DNA of 64,000 nt, taken from Ailanthus altissimus (taxonomy: Eukaryota; Streptophyta; Magnoliopsida; Sapindales; Simaroubaceae). This document shows positions 9,239 through 21,436 of the stretch, in pieces (within the stretch, counting starts at the first letter, position 1; each line of letters starts with the position of its first letter). The stretch spans positions 3,107,501 through 3,171,500 of the forward strand of contig OX327703.1 in the NCBI GenBank assembly GCA_946807835.1, in the 5' to 3' direction. Both the position numbers and the translations under genes were made by a program. Below the pieces are notes generated by a model that saw only the letters and a list, made by a program, of their open reading frames with translations, was not told the origin of the DNA and made no database searches.

Positions 9239-10420
9239 TCAGCTATCAGCTACATCTTTTCCATACTCTTTCATGTTCTTTTCATGTGCCTTCTTGTGCT
9301 CTTCTTTGTTATGTTCTTCCTCCTTTTCAGCCTCTCTTGCTGGTGCTATAGAGACTAGCTCTGTGTAACATAGCTCCCTCATTTTACCCACTACAGATGT
9401 TGCATCAATGTCTCCTATAACTGTCATTTTCTTGTCCATGTCAAATGAGATTAATATAACCCCTGTAAAATTACCACAAAAGACAACTAAATGCAGTTGG
9501 TTTTCATGATTTAAGGTCTGTTTTCCCTTTCATTGGATGAAATTACAGTTAATTTGATGAGAACATGTAGATAAATGGAATGAACTAAACATTTAACCCG
9601 TGATAATTCATTTTCTGATATACAGTTACCAAATATAAATCACATGTTTCCATTTTCACTCATGCTGGACCAGGGAGAATAAGGGTCCATTAGGCATTGC
9701 TGTGCTTCTACTTGGCAAGCAGAAAAGTAGAAAGCTAAAATTTTTAGTAAACACTTCAGCTATGGCTGCAAATTAAGTTGATTTTAATTTCATACCTCTA
9801 AACTTAGAGACCATGTTGAAAGCTTTTTGTTGTGCTTTGACAACTTGTACTTCCAATTAAGAACTGTTTTCTGTAACAACAATATCAGGTATGCTTGAGA
9901 TCCACATCAAAGTATAATCAAAGTAGAGCACCCAAGTCCATGAAGAAGGTAGTAATCTTTGAATTAAAAAGAAAAGAAGGTATTAGAAGCAATGAATAAT
10001 TAGACTCTCAAATGTCCTGATAAATTCCAATCAAGCTCAACATAAATTCACACAGAGCATGTATCCAGTGGGCACAGTGCTTGGGGAATATAGATATTCC
10101 TACCTTCACTTTACAGGCTTGATATATCTAAAATTATAGTTGCAGAAAGTGAAACTACAATCCCATTTCTTTTTCAGATTCTTCATGGCTCCCATCATTC
10201 TCTTGTTTATTTATGCATATACATGAAATAGATAGAGTAGAGAAAGCATATTGATTTTACCAAAAGAACCAGACAGATAAAAAGCAATCATACCTTGGTT
10301 CTACTACTGCTACCAGAGAGATTGAGGGAGGAGTTGTCAGTGGTGGCTTTGCTGAGAGAGAATGTGAGAGAGGCTGTTGGCAGCTGTGGTTGCAGCCAGA
10401 AGGACTGAGAAGTAAATATC
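9239..10420 (-). pseudogene. second HMA (HIPP-type) gene copy, one-base deletion
   Basis: Read on the minus strand: a leader/first exon ends at 10294 (CCAAG|GTATGA), exon 2 is 9870-9796, exon 3 is 9462-9239. Exon 3 reads ISFDMDKKMTVIGDID, VVGKMRELCYTELVSI, then a long Glu/Lys/His-rich tail ending GKDVADS. Exon 2 has 75 bases where the plus-strand copy has 76: after KTVL the frame slips by one base and only then reads LEVQVVKAQQKAFNMVSKF. As in the other copy there is no CxxC and no CaaX box, and exon 1 has no ATG in the coding phase. The intron 1 ends (TGATATTGTTGTTACAG and TGATATTGTTTTGTAACAG) are clearly homologous between copies. A start within exon 3 (9439) would give a 66-residue fragment. 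Confidence 0.65.
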
Positions 10421-10429
10421 AATATAATT

Positions 10430-11630
10430 AGGGAGTTAAGATGTAAAGATATATTGGCAAAGTGCAAGCATTGGTTTTGGGCTTTTAGGTTTCAAGTTGA
10501 TTGATTAAAATAGATGGAAAAACAACTGAACATATATTACTTGGTCAATTTGGTTTAATTATTGATGGATTTCTATAATCATCCGCCAAGAGATCCAACT
10601 AGTTCTGTTCATCAATTTCAGGATTACCAATCCAATCTGCCTACTCACAAAGCAATCAAAATTGAATTAGCTTGTTCAGTTTAGATCTGATTTCAACACA
10701 CCTACATGCTCTGGGAGTCAAGGTACTAGATTGACAGTACTAGTAAACTCATCTATTATCTACAGTTGCATTATAAGAGGTTCTGCATCAGTGGCACTTC
10801 TGAGCATATTTGAAAAGTTACAACCCCTTGCAAGGAATGAGCATTGCAATGCAAACAATATTTTACCAAAGCAACAAATAAATGATAAATGAATTGAAAC
10901 TGCAAGGACAAAGGATTGTCTAATATCTGGAACGGCTGTCAAGTTTCAGACTTTTTGTGGTGAGGAACGTTTCTCATCTTAAGAAGCAGGCAAATCTTTA
11001 TCCAAAGTGCAGCTATGTAACACCACATGAATGAAGTGTTATATTAATAGTGTAGCATCACACTGCAGTGTTGCTTAAATATATTGCTAGCACTTATTAA
11101 TATAAAGGATGAAGCTACATTTGATGCTACTGAAGGAATGCAGATGAATCTATTGACAGCAGCAGGGATGACGGCTGCAACAACAGAGACTAAGAAGAGA
11201 TCTATGTGATTAAGGAGTCATGGTTAAGAACTTAAAAAGGTATCTAGTATATTGTTCTTGGTTTTGGCCTTCAGATTTTGAGGCTGAAAACTGAATATAT
11301 GTTTCAGAATTGGTTCAGTTTAGTTACTAGCAGATTTCTATAGTATAATTCACCAGCTAATCGAGTTGGTTCAATTTTTCATTTTTCTAAAACCAATCTA
11401 ATCCACCATCTTACCAAATTCAATCAAATTTAAATTGGTTTGGCCAGGTTGGTTTATGTTTTGAGCATGCATTGGGAGTGAAAGAAATAATGAACTCATT
11501 TACTATCTATAGCTACATTTTCAGAGTTTCTCCATCAATTGCACTTTGGGGCATATTTCAGAGATGAGCATTGAACCCCAAAAGCCATATTTTACCACAT
11601 CAAATACGAAAGATAAATAGTCATACCTTT
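10430..11630 (-). repeat. duplicated HMA-gene upstream block
   Basis: The blocks at about 10530-10960 and 11330-11620 are diverged copies of one another. Shared text includes AACTCATCTA/TTACTATCTA and GAGCATTG followed by ATTTTACCA and a run of A-rich sequence. A third copy closes the window at about 63640-63960. They lie upstream of HMA-type first exons, so repeated duplication of the gene 5' region is the likely cause. The span 10980-11220 shows nothing recognisable. Confidence 0.55.
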
Positions 11631-11649
11631 CTATGTACCTGCTGTGTGG

Positions 11650-13520
11650 TTGTATTAGGTCACCCTCCTCACATCCTTTATTTTATCCCCAATTTTTTCG
11701 TACCTCTTGAAACCTCGGTGTGCTTAAGACTCCGCAAGAGAAAATTTTCATCTTGGGACACTATCGCATATAAATCTTCCAGAGATGGGAAGTTAAAGGT
11801 GCAATTGCTGGAGCAGAAGCTTGTGAGACTTGCTAAATGTTCAAGTGACAACCACTTCAATTTGCTGAAAACAATCTCATCTTTAGCTTCATCTCTTTCA
11901 TTTGATATTATTTCTGTCATCAATTTACATCCATCAATCCTCTGTTTCACAAGATGCACCAAAATTTTGGCTGTGGGTGGGTTTACTAAGTTTTTCAATC
12001 ATTTGCAATACCAAACTTCCAAAGTTGTTAGGTTCTCCAAATATGCTTAGGATGGCACTAGACTTACCAAAATTGTCACACCACCATACCTCTTACATTT
12101 CAAGATTTTGAACAACTGAATCTAGTTCATGTCTTGTTTCCATACGCGCATCAAAACAGAAAGTTTCCACTGCTTAAACGTTTTATCTGTGTAAGCATCG
12201 CAGCATGTTTCTCAACCTCTGCCTATGAGAATATCTCTTTGTATGAACTCCCTTTTAGTTCAAGTTATTCCAGATTGGGAAATCTCTGAAATAAACCAAT
12301 CGGAAAATTTTCTGATTTATCATTCACAACCTTAAGAATTTTAGTGGTTCGGGAAAGGGTGTTCTGGAAACTGGCCCTGGCATGGCATTGTGATGTCCTT
12401 TCCGCTCAATTTCAGTTCCTCCAGGTTGGAGATAACCTGAACATCAACGGGACAAAAGTGGATTGCAGTTCCATCAAACAATTTCAACAGAACACATGGT
12501 AGTTAAATACCTAACAGGGAAGGGGGGAAATTTTGATTTGATTGATAGGCCATAGAGGCATAGACCAACTAGTATATTCAAAAGTTTTTATATAGAACCA
12601 GCTTGAACTGAAAGAAAGATACGCACCCAAAAGCATGTGACTCCGTACTTTTCCATTCTTCTACCGTCCTATACATAGGACCAAAAACCTTTTCCTTCTT
12701 TTCTTTTTCTTCCTTCTTAGCAAGTAATATTCTTGAGTAGATCTGTGATCCGTACATTCTGGGAACCTAAAGGTAAATATGCAAAAAAATGCCAAGAAAA
12801 AAATTAATTACAAGGTAAATATGCACACTCAGAAACATCATAAACATTAAAGAGAAAAAGGTCCAACATAAGGAGATAAATAATGCAAGTTAGTACAAAC
12901 CCTCAAGGGAACCTAAAGATGTAATAGGAGATGAAATGATGATGGCAGCCATAATAAATGCATTTTAGTCGATCCTAAAACTGTTAGCTTCGTCATCCCT
13001 GAGAAAAAAGCTGTCAGGAATTTGGAAGAAAGGATTCTAGGGGAAGTTCCCTAATATTAATATTTTGAAGGGAAATTGCAGTTGCAGTTTTTTAGTATAT
13101 CCTTAGTCTGCCATCCAATCGAAACATCATCTCTCACTATAAATACACGTTGATCTCAGCTGAGTACAATCGATATGGCAACATCATGAACAATACCATG
13201 CATTGAAAATGAATCTTTAGTAAGAGTGTCAAGCAGTAGACAAGAGTCTTTGAGTTTATGGACCAATGCATGTACTTGTATCTCGTCTTTCTTGAATTGT
13301 ACGAGTGCCTTTAAGACTCTTATCTGTTGCTTGACAGTCATACTAAAGATTCATTGAGAACCCATTGCTTGACAGTCTCAACAGATCCTTCAATTCCTTG
13401 CCCATTTCTTTCAGCATCATCAACCCTTTCCTGCAGACGTAAGATATGCAGATCTGCAATAAATTTTGGGATCGAGTAGTAGACGTTTAACTGCATCAGG
13501 GAGAAATTATCAATTCATTA
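11650..13520 (-). pseudogene. CNL resistance-gene pseudogene, internally deleted
   Basis: Reading on the minus strand in gene order: a coiled-coil piece at about 13480-13350 (RLQERVDDAERNGQGIEGS), immediately followed at 13341-13156 by the end of NB-ARC (VHALVHKLKDSCLLLDTL, then SMHGIVHDVAIS with the MHD-type motif as MHG). LRR text follows: about 12430-12300 (ELKLSGKDITMP), 12300-12160 (FPIGLFQRFPNLE, stop, ELKGSSYKEIFS), and 12060-11678 (LVNPPTAKILVHLVK, FSKLKWLSLEHLASLTSF, FPSLEDLYAI). This resembles At4g27190/RPS2-like CC-NBS-LRR proteins. P-loop to GLPL is missing and several stops and frameshifts are present, so it is dead. Confidence 0.75.
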
Positions 13521-14200
13521 GTTAATTAAATTCAGACACCGTGATCATAACCTCCTCAAATCTCAACAACTATCAAGCAGAAAGACGATCTGCCCTCTGT
13601 CCCAGCGCCCACCGAACCGTGGATAAAACGACGACGTCAGAGGCTAACTGAAATGGAGGGAGTAAATGGTTTGAGGCGATTGAAGTTGAACAAACAGAAA
13701 ATAAGAGGATTGCATGACAGTTGACTTAAGTTTTCGTGGCGTCAACTTATCTAACCTCAGATTCGGTGCGAATTTTACTTTGTAAGCCAATATAATCCGA
13801 AAATTACACTATATACCCCATATCGAGAAAATGACACAAATATCCTAATAAAATAAGTAAAAAGACAATTTTATCATTAAGGAAAATGGCACCATTAAAT
13901 TTAAATAACCAACAAAGTATTTAACATATTTCTATGTTCTTAACTCTAACGCATACAGTAGTGTCTACTCTACAACTCTCTTCTCATCTAATTAGATCAG
14001 CCACTCGAGTCCCGCTCCTTACTACTCAACTCTCCTCCGCCACAAAGTTGTACTGCTTGCGGCCCGCCGATCCTCGATCCTGCCAGCCATCAGGAATGTC
14101 CGTTTTTAATTAATTTATTTTTTTTCTGTTTTTTTTTTTGTTTAAATTTAAAATGATTTCATGGAAGGGTGACATCATGCACCCTGCCTCTTGTTATCGC
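13521..14200 (-). promoter_or_regulatory. former upstream region of the CNL pseudogene
   Basis: Less AT-rich DNA directly 5' of the coiled-coil fragment, including GAAACGACGACGTC-like and pyrimidine-rich stretches. No defined promoter element could be assigned. Nothing coding is seen. Confidence 0.3.
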
Positions 14201-17165
14201 CGTCCAGTGTAGAGATGGCAAAATGTGAATTTAAATTTTGCTCCATTCGAATTTATATTTGAATTTTTTTTTAATAAACTCAAGTTTTATTTAAATTTTT
14301 ATAAATTTGTGTTTAAATCCGGATCGATTTGAATTTTTTAAATTTTTTTAAAATTTTATTAAAATTTTAGATAAAATTTGAACCTTAAAAATATTTATTT
14401 TATAAAATAATTATTATACTCATATATATTAAAAATTATAAATTTTATAAATTAATTTAAGATTTTTAAAAAATAAATAAAATAATTATAAAAAAAATTT
14501 GACTCTAAGTCTGAATTTTTGAATTTTCGCAAAAATTTAGATTCAAAATTTTTAAAAAAATTGAACTGATAGCCGAGAAAAAATTCAAAATTTTTAGGTT
14601 AATTTTAAATTTAAATTTTTTTCCTAATCTAATGGGGTACACAACTATTGATCTAACTAAACTCTTATATTTCTCTAATTTTGAATGTGTTTCACTTTCA
14701 CACTTGTTTTGTTTTCCTATATTATATAAAAATAAAATTTTGCATTGTTAAAAAGATATATATTTTGCATTGTTATTACTTATTATTATTGCACAAATGA
14801 TGAAAAACCATACATCATAACAAGCTGAATTTGTTTAATCGATTTGTATTGATCAGAAGCTTAAAAAAAACTTATTAAAAAATTGGTATATGTGATATCT
14901 GATTATAAACATAATTAAAATTTAAAAATTGGATGATAAAATTATTTATGATAATTACAAAAAAAAAATTGGTACGTGTACCAAACGAAAGAAGCAAAAG
15001 ATTTTTTGCATGTGTGAATTTAGAGGTAAAGAATAATTTTGTTTGATTATTTTAAGAGTTATTTAGGTTTATGTAATTTGTTGTTTTGTTTATTTTTGGA
15101 CTTTTCTTATTGAGCGTTCTTTTAAAATTTGTATATTTTGATTTACAAATTGAATGCATATAAATTGAGAGAGGTAAGTCTTATAAAAATGAAAGGCATA
15201 TACACTATTTTTTAATTTGAATGCATATGTTTCTATAAAAGCATCAGACCTATGTTTTATGCTTTTAATAACTCAACTAATGTTTTATATGACATATTAT
15301 TGACACGATGGCATCCAAAATTTAAAGAAATATGTCTTTTAAAAAACAAATTAAAAAGTCTTTAAGAAAGAACAGAGAAACATGGTTAATAGCCATGATG
15401 TTTGTACTCAATGCACATAAAAGCCTGAATTCTTTTTTTCGACCATATTCATGTAATGCGATAATTTGAATAAATCTTCAACTAATCCTCTTATTAACTT
15501 CATTGCACATTCTATAGCTCTATAAGTTTTTATATAATTAATATCATAATTATATTGTATTTAAAAATCTTTCTTTATATCTACATCTTTATACGAAGTT
15601 AATGATCTTTCATACTTATACTTAATTTGATGTGTGGTTAGTTTAGATGAAGCTTGACAATAGTCTTTATCATGTATATTGAGAAAAAAATTGTGAATTT
15701 TGTAAAAATAATTAATTTGAAATGTGTTAAAATCTTTAATCTTTATTGCTTGAAGATGTTATCTATAATTATGATCGACGTAAGTAGCAACTAGAATATC
15801 CTTACTAAACTTTGGTGTCTTGTACTGAAAGTATTATTTAGCGATCATTAAGCTCAACATTACTTATAGATGGTCTTTTAAATCAAAATTTTATTTTACC
15901 ACAAGATTTTCATTGTCACAGTAACTTATTCATATGTGTGATTATTAGTGATGATAGTTAAATCATATATGTGATTTGTAAAAGAACTTGTAAGCAACTT
16001 TATTCTAAGCACATAACTATTTCTAGATTGTAGTGGACTACCATTGCAAGGAATATTATCCAATTCTGGTGATACTTTGACTAATAGTGATATGTCACAA
16101 GAAACAATATTAACATTCATTGGATCAGATTTAAAATTACCATGTATATCAAGCATCAAAGCATAGTCTAATCTGTTTTTTTACAATCAACTTGTCAATA
16201 CTTATTTGTTAATTTTCTCTTCCACCAACTTGTGAATATTCACGTTCGTCCACCACCATATTTTCTCTAATAAATGTTGATGGAACAAAGTGTTGGCAAT
16301 ACTAACTTTTTTTTCAATCAAGGATATATAATTGGTGGGCTCCTCTCCTTACCCAAAGCACTATTATGTATTGTGTGAATAATTTTAGGATCATAAGTGA
16401 CACATAAAATGTTTCTAGTTTTAACTTTCAATTTCATCTAAGAAAAAGTCTACATGATCATTTGTCAAAATTTCATAAGTAAGATAGAGTCCATTGTGTT
16501 TATTCTAAACGTCAAAGTGATATCATATTATGAAATATCAAAGCCAGTGACAACAACTTCTTGAACAAGTCATAACTTGTTGATCATAAAACATTAATTC
16601 CCGTAGTACTTTTTTTTTTGCAAAACTTGTAAAATTCCTTATCTTCATACTATTCACCATAATAAATAATCAACAGACGCACGATATACATTGATCTAAA
16701 GAAAACATAATTAATGCAATCCAATTAGAAAATTAATTAACAAGATTATACAATACCATGTAATGCTAAGTCTTGTAGAAAGATTATGCATTGTAATGCC
16801 TTAGGTGACAATACAAAAGCCTTACAAGACTTTATTTGACCATGTATGTAAAGTTTGGTATAAAATGATATGTATTGCACTAACTTAGATGATAATATAA
16901 GACTCGCTCAAAATTATATAACGTTAAGTCTTGTAAAATAACATAAAGCAGTTTATTAACATAATTAACAGTATAAGACTATACAAGACTCTTACAAGAT
17001 TATATACATAAAGTCCTGTATAATAACACAATTTACTATAGAGAAAAGGACATCTAGACCTTAAGGTTTGTAAAAAGAGTCCCCCAAAACCTTTATATTT
17101 TGAAATTTTCATTTAAATCCCCATCAGATAATGAAATCTATTAACTTTAATAGAAATATATTAAA
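14201..17165. other. AT-rich intergenic DNA with an unidentified coding-like relic
   Basis: Mostly A/T-rich, with a poly-A/T-rich repetitive stretch at 14220-14640. On the minus strand, about 16480-15926 reads as fairly good amino-acid text in drifting frames (for example YEILTNDHVDFFLDEIES and CDISLLVKVSPELDNIPC), ending in an open frame at 16159-15926. I do not recognise the family; a decayed transposase is possible. Between 16740 and 17030 motifs such as AAGTCTTGTA and ACAAGAC recur irregularly. Confidence 0.35.
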
Positions 17166-20105
17166 ACTACTGAAATTACCAATGATCAGTATGTCATCCA
17201 CATAGAAAACTAAAAAAACTATCATGCTTCCATTGTTCTTTCTGTACACACAAGGTTCATCTTTATTTTTTATGAAACCAGACCCTCTAATTACCTCATC
17301 AAAATAAAGATTCCAACTTTAGGATCCTTGCTTAAGTCCATAAATGGAAGTCTTTAGTTTGCATACTAAACCTGCAGTTAAGCTAGATGTAAAATCTTCA
17401 GGCTGTTCTGTGTATATCTCTTCTTCTATATATCCATTCAAGAACCCCATCTTTACATCCATCTACCATATCTCAAAGTCATAATACGTAGCAATTGCCA
17501 ATAAAATTCCTATTGACTTTAACATCGCTTTTGGTGCAAAGATTTTCTCATAGTCAATCTCAGATCATTGAGTATAACATTTTGCAATCAGTCTGGCTTT
17601 GAACGTCTTTACCTTTCTATCGGGCCCATGCTTCTTCTTATAAATTCATTTACAACCAATAGAAACTATTCCTTTGGGAAGCTCAATCAAGTCCCAGACT
17701 TGATTTTGATATATTGAGTTAATTTCGAATTTTATGACTTTTTGCCATTTTCCTGAATTGATGTTCAACATCGCCTCTTTATAGGTTAAAGAATCATTTT
17801 CTTCAACTAAGAAAACTTCAAGTGTACCTTCAGGCATCTAATGATACCTGGCAGATGGTCTTGATGTTTTCTTCAACCTACATGGAGGATGTGTTAAAGG
17901 TATTCTGTTGGATTGCGATTAAGGTTCTATCTCTGGTTCATTCTTGTTTTGATTTGCTTCATCAAGTTTAATCTTTCTACAACTCCCACGATCCATGAGA
18001 AACTCTTTCTCTAGAAAAATGGCATATCGAGAAACGAACTAGTTTCATTCCTCAGGATCGTAGAATTGATATCCCATTGAATTTTTAAAAAACCCGACGA
18101 ATCGGTACTGTTACCCAATAGGTGTAAGTTTATCCTATTGTGTATCTTTTACGTAAGCAAGACAGCCTCAAATCTTAAAATATTTAAGACTTAGTTTCTT
18201 TTCTTTCAACATCCTATACGGAGTGGTCGAAACAACTTTAGATGGAACTCTGATCAATATATGAGCAGCAGTATCAAGAGCATAACCCCACAGATATTCT
18301 AAAAGATTGATGAAGCTTATCATTGACCGAACCATATCCAATAAAATTCGATTTCTCCTTTTCAAAACATCATTATGTTATGGAGTACCTAGAGGATTAT
18401 ATTGAGCAAAAATTCCATTCTCCTTTAAATAGTAAAAAAATTCACTGCTTATATACTCACCACATCGATCTGATCGAAGGCATTTGAAATACATATCAGT
18501 TTGTTTCTTTACTTCAAGTCTAAATTCCTTAAACTTTTTAAAGGTTTTTGACTTGTGTTTCATAAGAACACATACCCGTATCATGAAAAATCATAGATAA
18601 AGATTACAAAGTATCGAAATCCACCCATTGCAGCGTGATTCATTAGACCGCATACATCACTATGCATCAGTCCTAATAAATCAGCGGCACGGTGTCCACC
18701 ATCAGTAAATAGAGATTTAGTCATTTTCTTTAATGCAAGATTCACAAACTGGATAAATATCTATGGTCAGATCAGGTATCTGACCATCCTTAACTAGACG
18801 GGTTAGACGTCTCGCGCCTATGTAACCTAATCTCATATACCACAGTTCTGTATCATTTAAAGTTCTCGAACTACTATTAGTGCTACCCTGTATATTCATG
18901 ACATTTTTAGTTGTATCCAAAATATAATGACCATTAATTAACTGATATTCAGCTAACAAAACATTAAACATATCACATAAATATAGGAAACGGTTCCTGA
19001 TATACACACATGTTACCCTTCACTGTTAAGTATAGGAAGAAAGATAATCTGTCTGATACATAAAGGTACAAAATAATAGTTATGTAATACAACAATTTTA
19101 TTAAAATGGAGAATTAAGTCAAAATGTCCACTAGCCTCGACTTACAAGTAATCACCATTTTGACTCGAAGTTGTATCTTTTCTGACTGCAGCAATCTAAC
19201 TTCCCTCAGACTCTGCAACATATTGCAGATGTCACAAGGATATGCGATATCTAATACCTAGCATGTATTACCATCAAATGTTAAAGAAATGTCAATAATA
19301 AGAAAGCATATACCTGAAGGAGTCTTTTTTACGATGGCAAGGTATTTTGGGCAGTTCCTTTTCCAGTGCTCGTCCTCATTGCAATGGAAAATTTTTTCTT
19401 TTGTTTTTGGCTTCTCTTATTACTTGAATATTTGTCGTCCTTGAAGATCTATCTTGGATGTTTGCTTTACCTTATTTTTCTTCTTCCCTTTGAACTTCCC
19501 AAAAGCTCTCAGGGTAAAATATGAAGTACCTTGGACATAAAAGGCTGCGCCCCCTTTACTTATATTCTCTTAAGCTGTCTTGAGCACATTATATAGATTA
19601 GTGTAGGTAGGGGTCCAACCTTGCATGTTGAAGTTCATGATGAACTGTATAAATAACCTAGGAAGCGATTAAAGAATCAAGTTATTCCCTAAGTTATTGT
19701 TCAGAGAAATGTCTGTGGTCTCAAATCTCTTAATTAATATCATCTTGAGGACATGAAGACTCACTAAATGTCATGCCCCAAATGTTTTTAAACATTTCAT
19801 CAAACATTTGGTGTAGTGCTAAGATCTTTAAAGACAACTTGAGCCATTGGAGCATTACATGGATCAATTATCTAGAAGGCTTATTTGAGTTTCATGTATA
19901 TATGAGCCAAGCCCATTTGTATGGATCAATTATCTAGAATATTCCAAAGCCCTCAAAAACTGGCCTAAAAGAGATTTTTGGCGACCCTTTGAATCTCGAC
20001 CTAGGGTCGATCACCAAATAGCTCCTTCAAATGAAGCATGATGCTGTTAGTACTGTCTATGCAAACATACTTTCACTGGAGCTCAGTGGACATAGAGGCG
20101 AGGAT

Positions 20106-20330
20106 TTAAGATTTAATTTTTAGCTCATAATCCATCCATTTCTGATATGTCACTTTTTTTTCCTCTGTAGCATTTTCAAAAACACCTCTGAGCATCTTTT
20201 GGTAAATAATATATCCTAACTTTTCTGAATCCAGAACGATTCTAAGATTCATATACCAATCAAAAAATTTATCATCACCCTCAAGTTGGTGTGCATCTAG
20301 TATGTGTGCCAAGGGATTATTGGAGGCCAT
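20106..20330 (-). pseudogene. copia gag amino terminus
   Basis: A 74-codon open stretch starting MASNNPLAHILDAHQLEGDD and including WYMNLRIVLDSEKLGYIIYQ, typical of the first gag residues of plant copia elements (DUF4219/UBN2-type). It belongs to the truncated element at 17166-21436 and ends at a premature stop. Confidence 0.75.
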
Positions 20331-21420
20331 TATAGCTTTACAAGATAAAAATAAAAAAAGATGTCAAGGGATATTTAAAATATTAAAAATGCTAATAAAA
20401 TATTTTAAATCATAGGTAAAATATATAGATATATATATATTTAATTGAAAATGTCCTGCCACTACTTTACATTGTCTATTTAATATCTCAAGCAAAATAA
20501 TGATAGTTTAAACTCTTTTAAATTGTACAGTGGATAGTAGACCCTATAGACATTTTACTCGAACCGCACACTATAGCAATCTAGGCTTTTGTAAACTCAA
20601 CGGGTAGACAACTATTATCAATTGCATCTCATGCAACTCTTAGTCATGATCTTAAATACACCTTATTTACACACTGTAATAATCTAGGATAAGTGTATTC
20701 CAGATTAACTTGTTAATAATCAAATATATACTACAGGTACTACCCCCACACTGTAGCGATTTAGAGTAATACTTTAATATATATTTGTCTCATCTCATGT
20801 TTAACCATCATAGTTTAAATCATACTGATCAAATCTCTCACATTATAGCGATCTTGAGAAAGACCAATATGACCCAGCTAATATCGTATTGGCAAGACAG
20901 ATCATTATACACTATTGTCTCATAATGTAATACTATTTAATTTGATTAAAAGAGATTTTTAATTTAAAGACTTGATCCTCATCTCATGAGGAGGTAATTC
21001 TCAATCAGACATTTATTTCTGTGTAAACACAACTAACACCACTAGAATAGTTCTCATTGTGGTTACCAACACAGAAAAATGATCCCGTAATACAGACTAA
21101 TAACTCTTATCACTGTATCTCATAAACCCCCATTATTTAAAATTAATATTTTAAATAATTTTAAAAATAATTTGAGTGAGTGATATCGGCACTACAGTAT
21201 TGGGATCCTGGCACTACAGTAATGGAGGGGCACTGCCCCCAACACTGCAGTACCCAACACCTGGCACTATGTGTCGGGGCCTGGAGGCTCTGGTGCCATG
21301 ACGCTCCGATGCTCCCTATCTTGGTATACCAATTTCAACTCTTTGAAATACACCATTCGAGCATCGAAACTTCACCAATAATAATTTTAATACTCATTTA
21401 CACTCAATTTTACTCAAAGA
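20331..21420 (-). other. copia untranslated leader with repeated motifs
   Basis: Between the gag start and the primer-binding site. A motif of the type CACTGTAGCGATTTAGAG or CACACTGTAATAATCTAGG recurs four or more times between 20550 and 20870. A GC-rich block at 21186-21320 repeats GGCACTACAGTA at 21188 and 21210 and holds a partly inverted ACTGCAGTACC. No coding function is evident; the repeats could support RNA structure such as packaging or dimerisation signals. Confidence 0.45.
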
Positions 21421-21433
21421 GACTCTAATACCA
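21421..21433 (-). other. primer-binding site of the copia element
   Basis: Minus strand reads TGGTATTAGAGTC, one mismatch from the initiator-methionine tRNA complement TGGTATCAGAG used by plant copia elements. It stands three bases from the presumed LTR end (TG... on the plus strand at 21437). Confidence 0.65.
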
Positions 21434-21436
21434 TTT

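Larger units (their letters stand above)
17166..21436 (-). mobile_element. Ty1/copia element, 3'-truncated internal region
   Basis: In element orientation (minus): primer-binding site near 21433-21421, untranslated leader to 20331, gag from 20330, zinc knuckle near 19400-19345 (HCNEDEHWKRNC, first cysteine lost), pre-integrase 19007-18717 (ELWYMRLGYIGARRL, PVCESC), integrase core 18700-18170 (LRSDRCGEYIS), and reverse transcriptase 17837-17170 with KARLVAKCYTQ, NGYIEEEIYTEQP, IYGLKQ and FYVDDIL. The sequence stops abruptly just after the YVDD active site. The rest of reverse transcriptase, RNase H and the 3' LTR are missing. Many frameshifts and stops are present. Confidence 0.8.

Noticed and set aside
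11571..12050. 159-codon open frame on the plus strand
   Set aside because: It lies antisense to the LRR text of the CNL pseudogene, which shows clear LRR motifs; the plus frame has no family resemblance.
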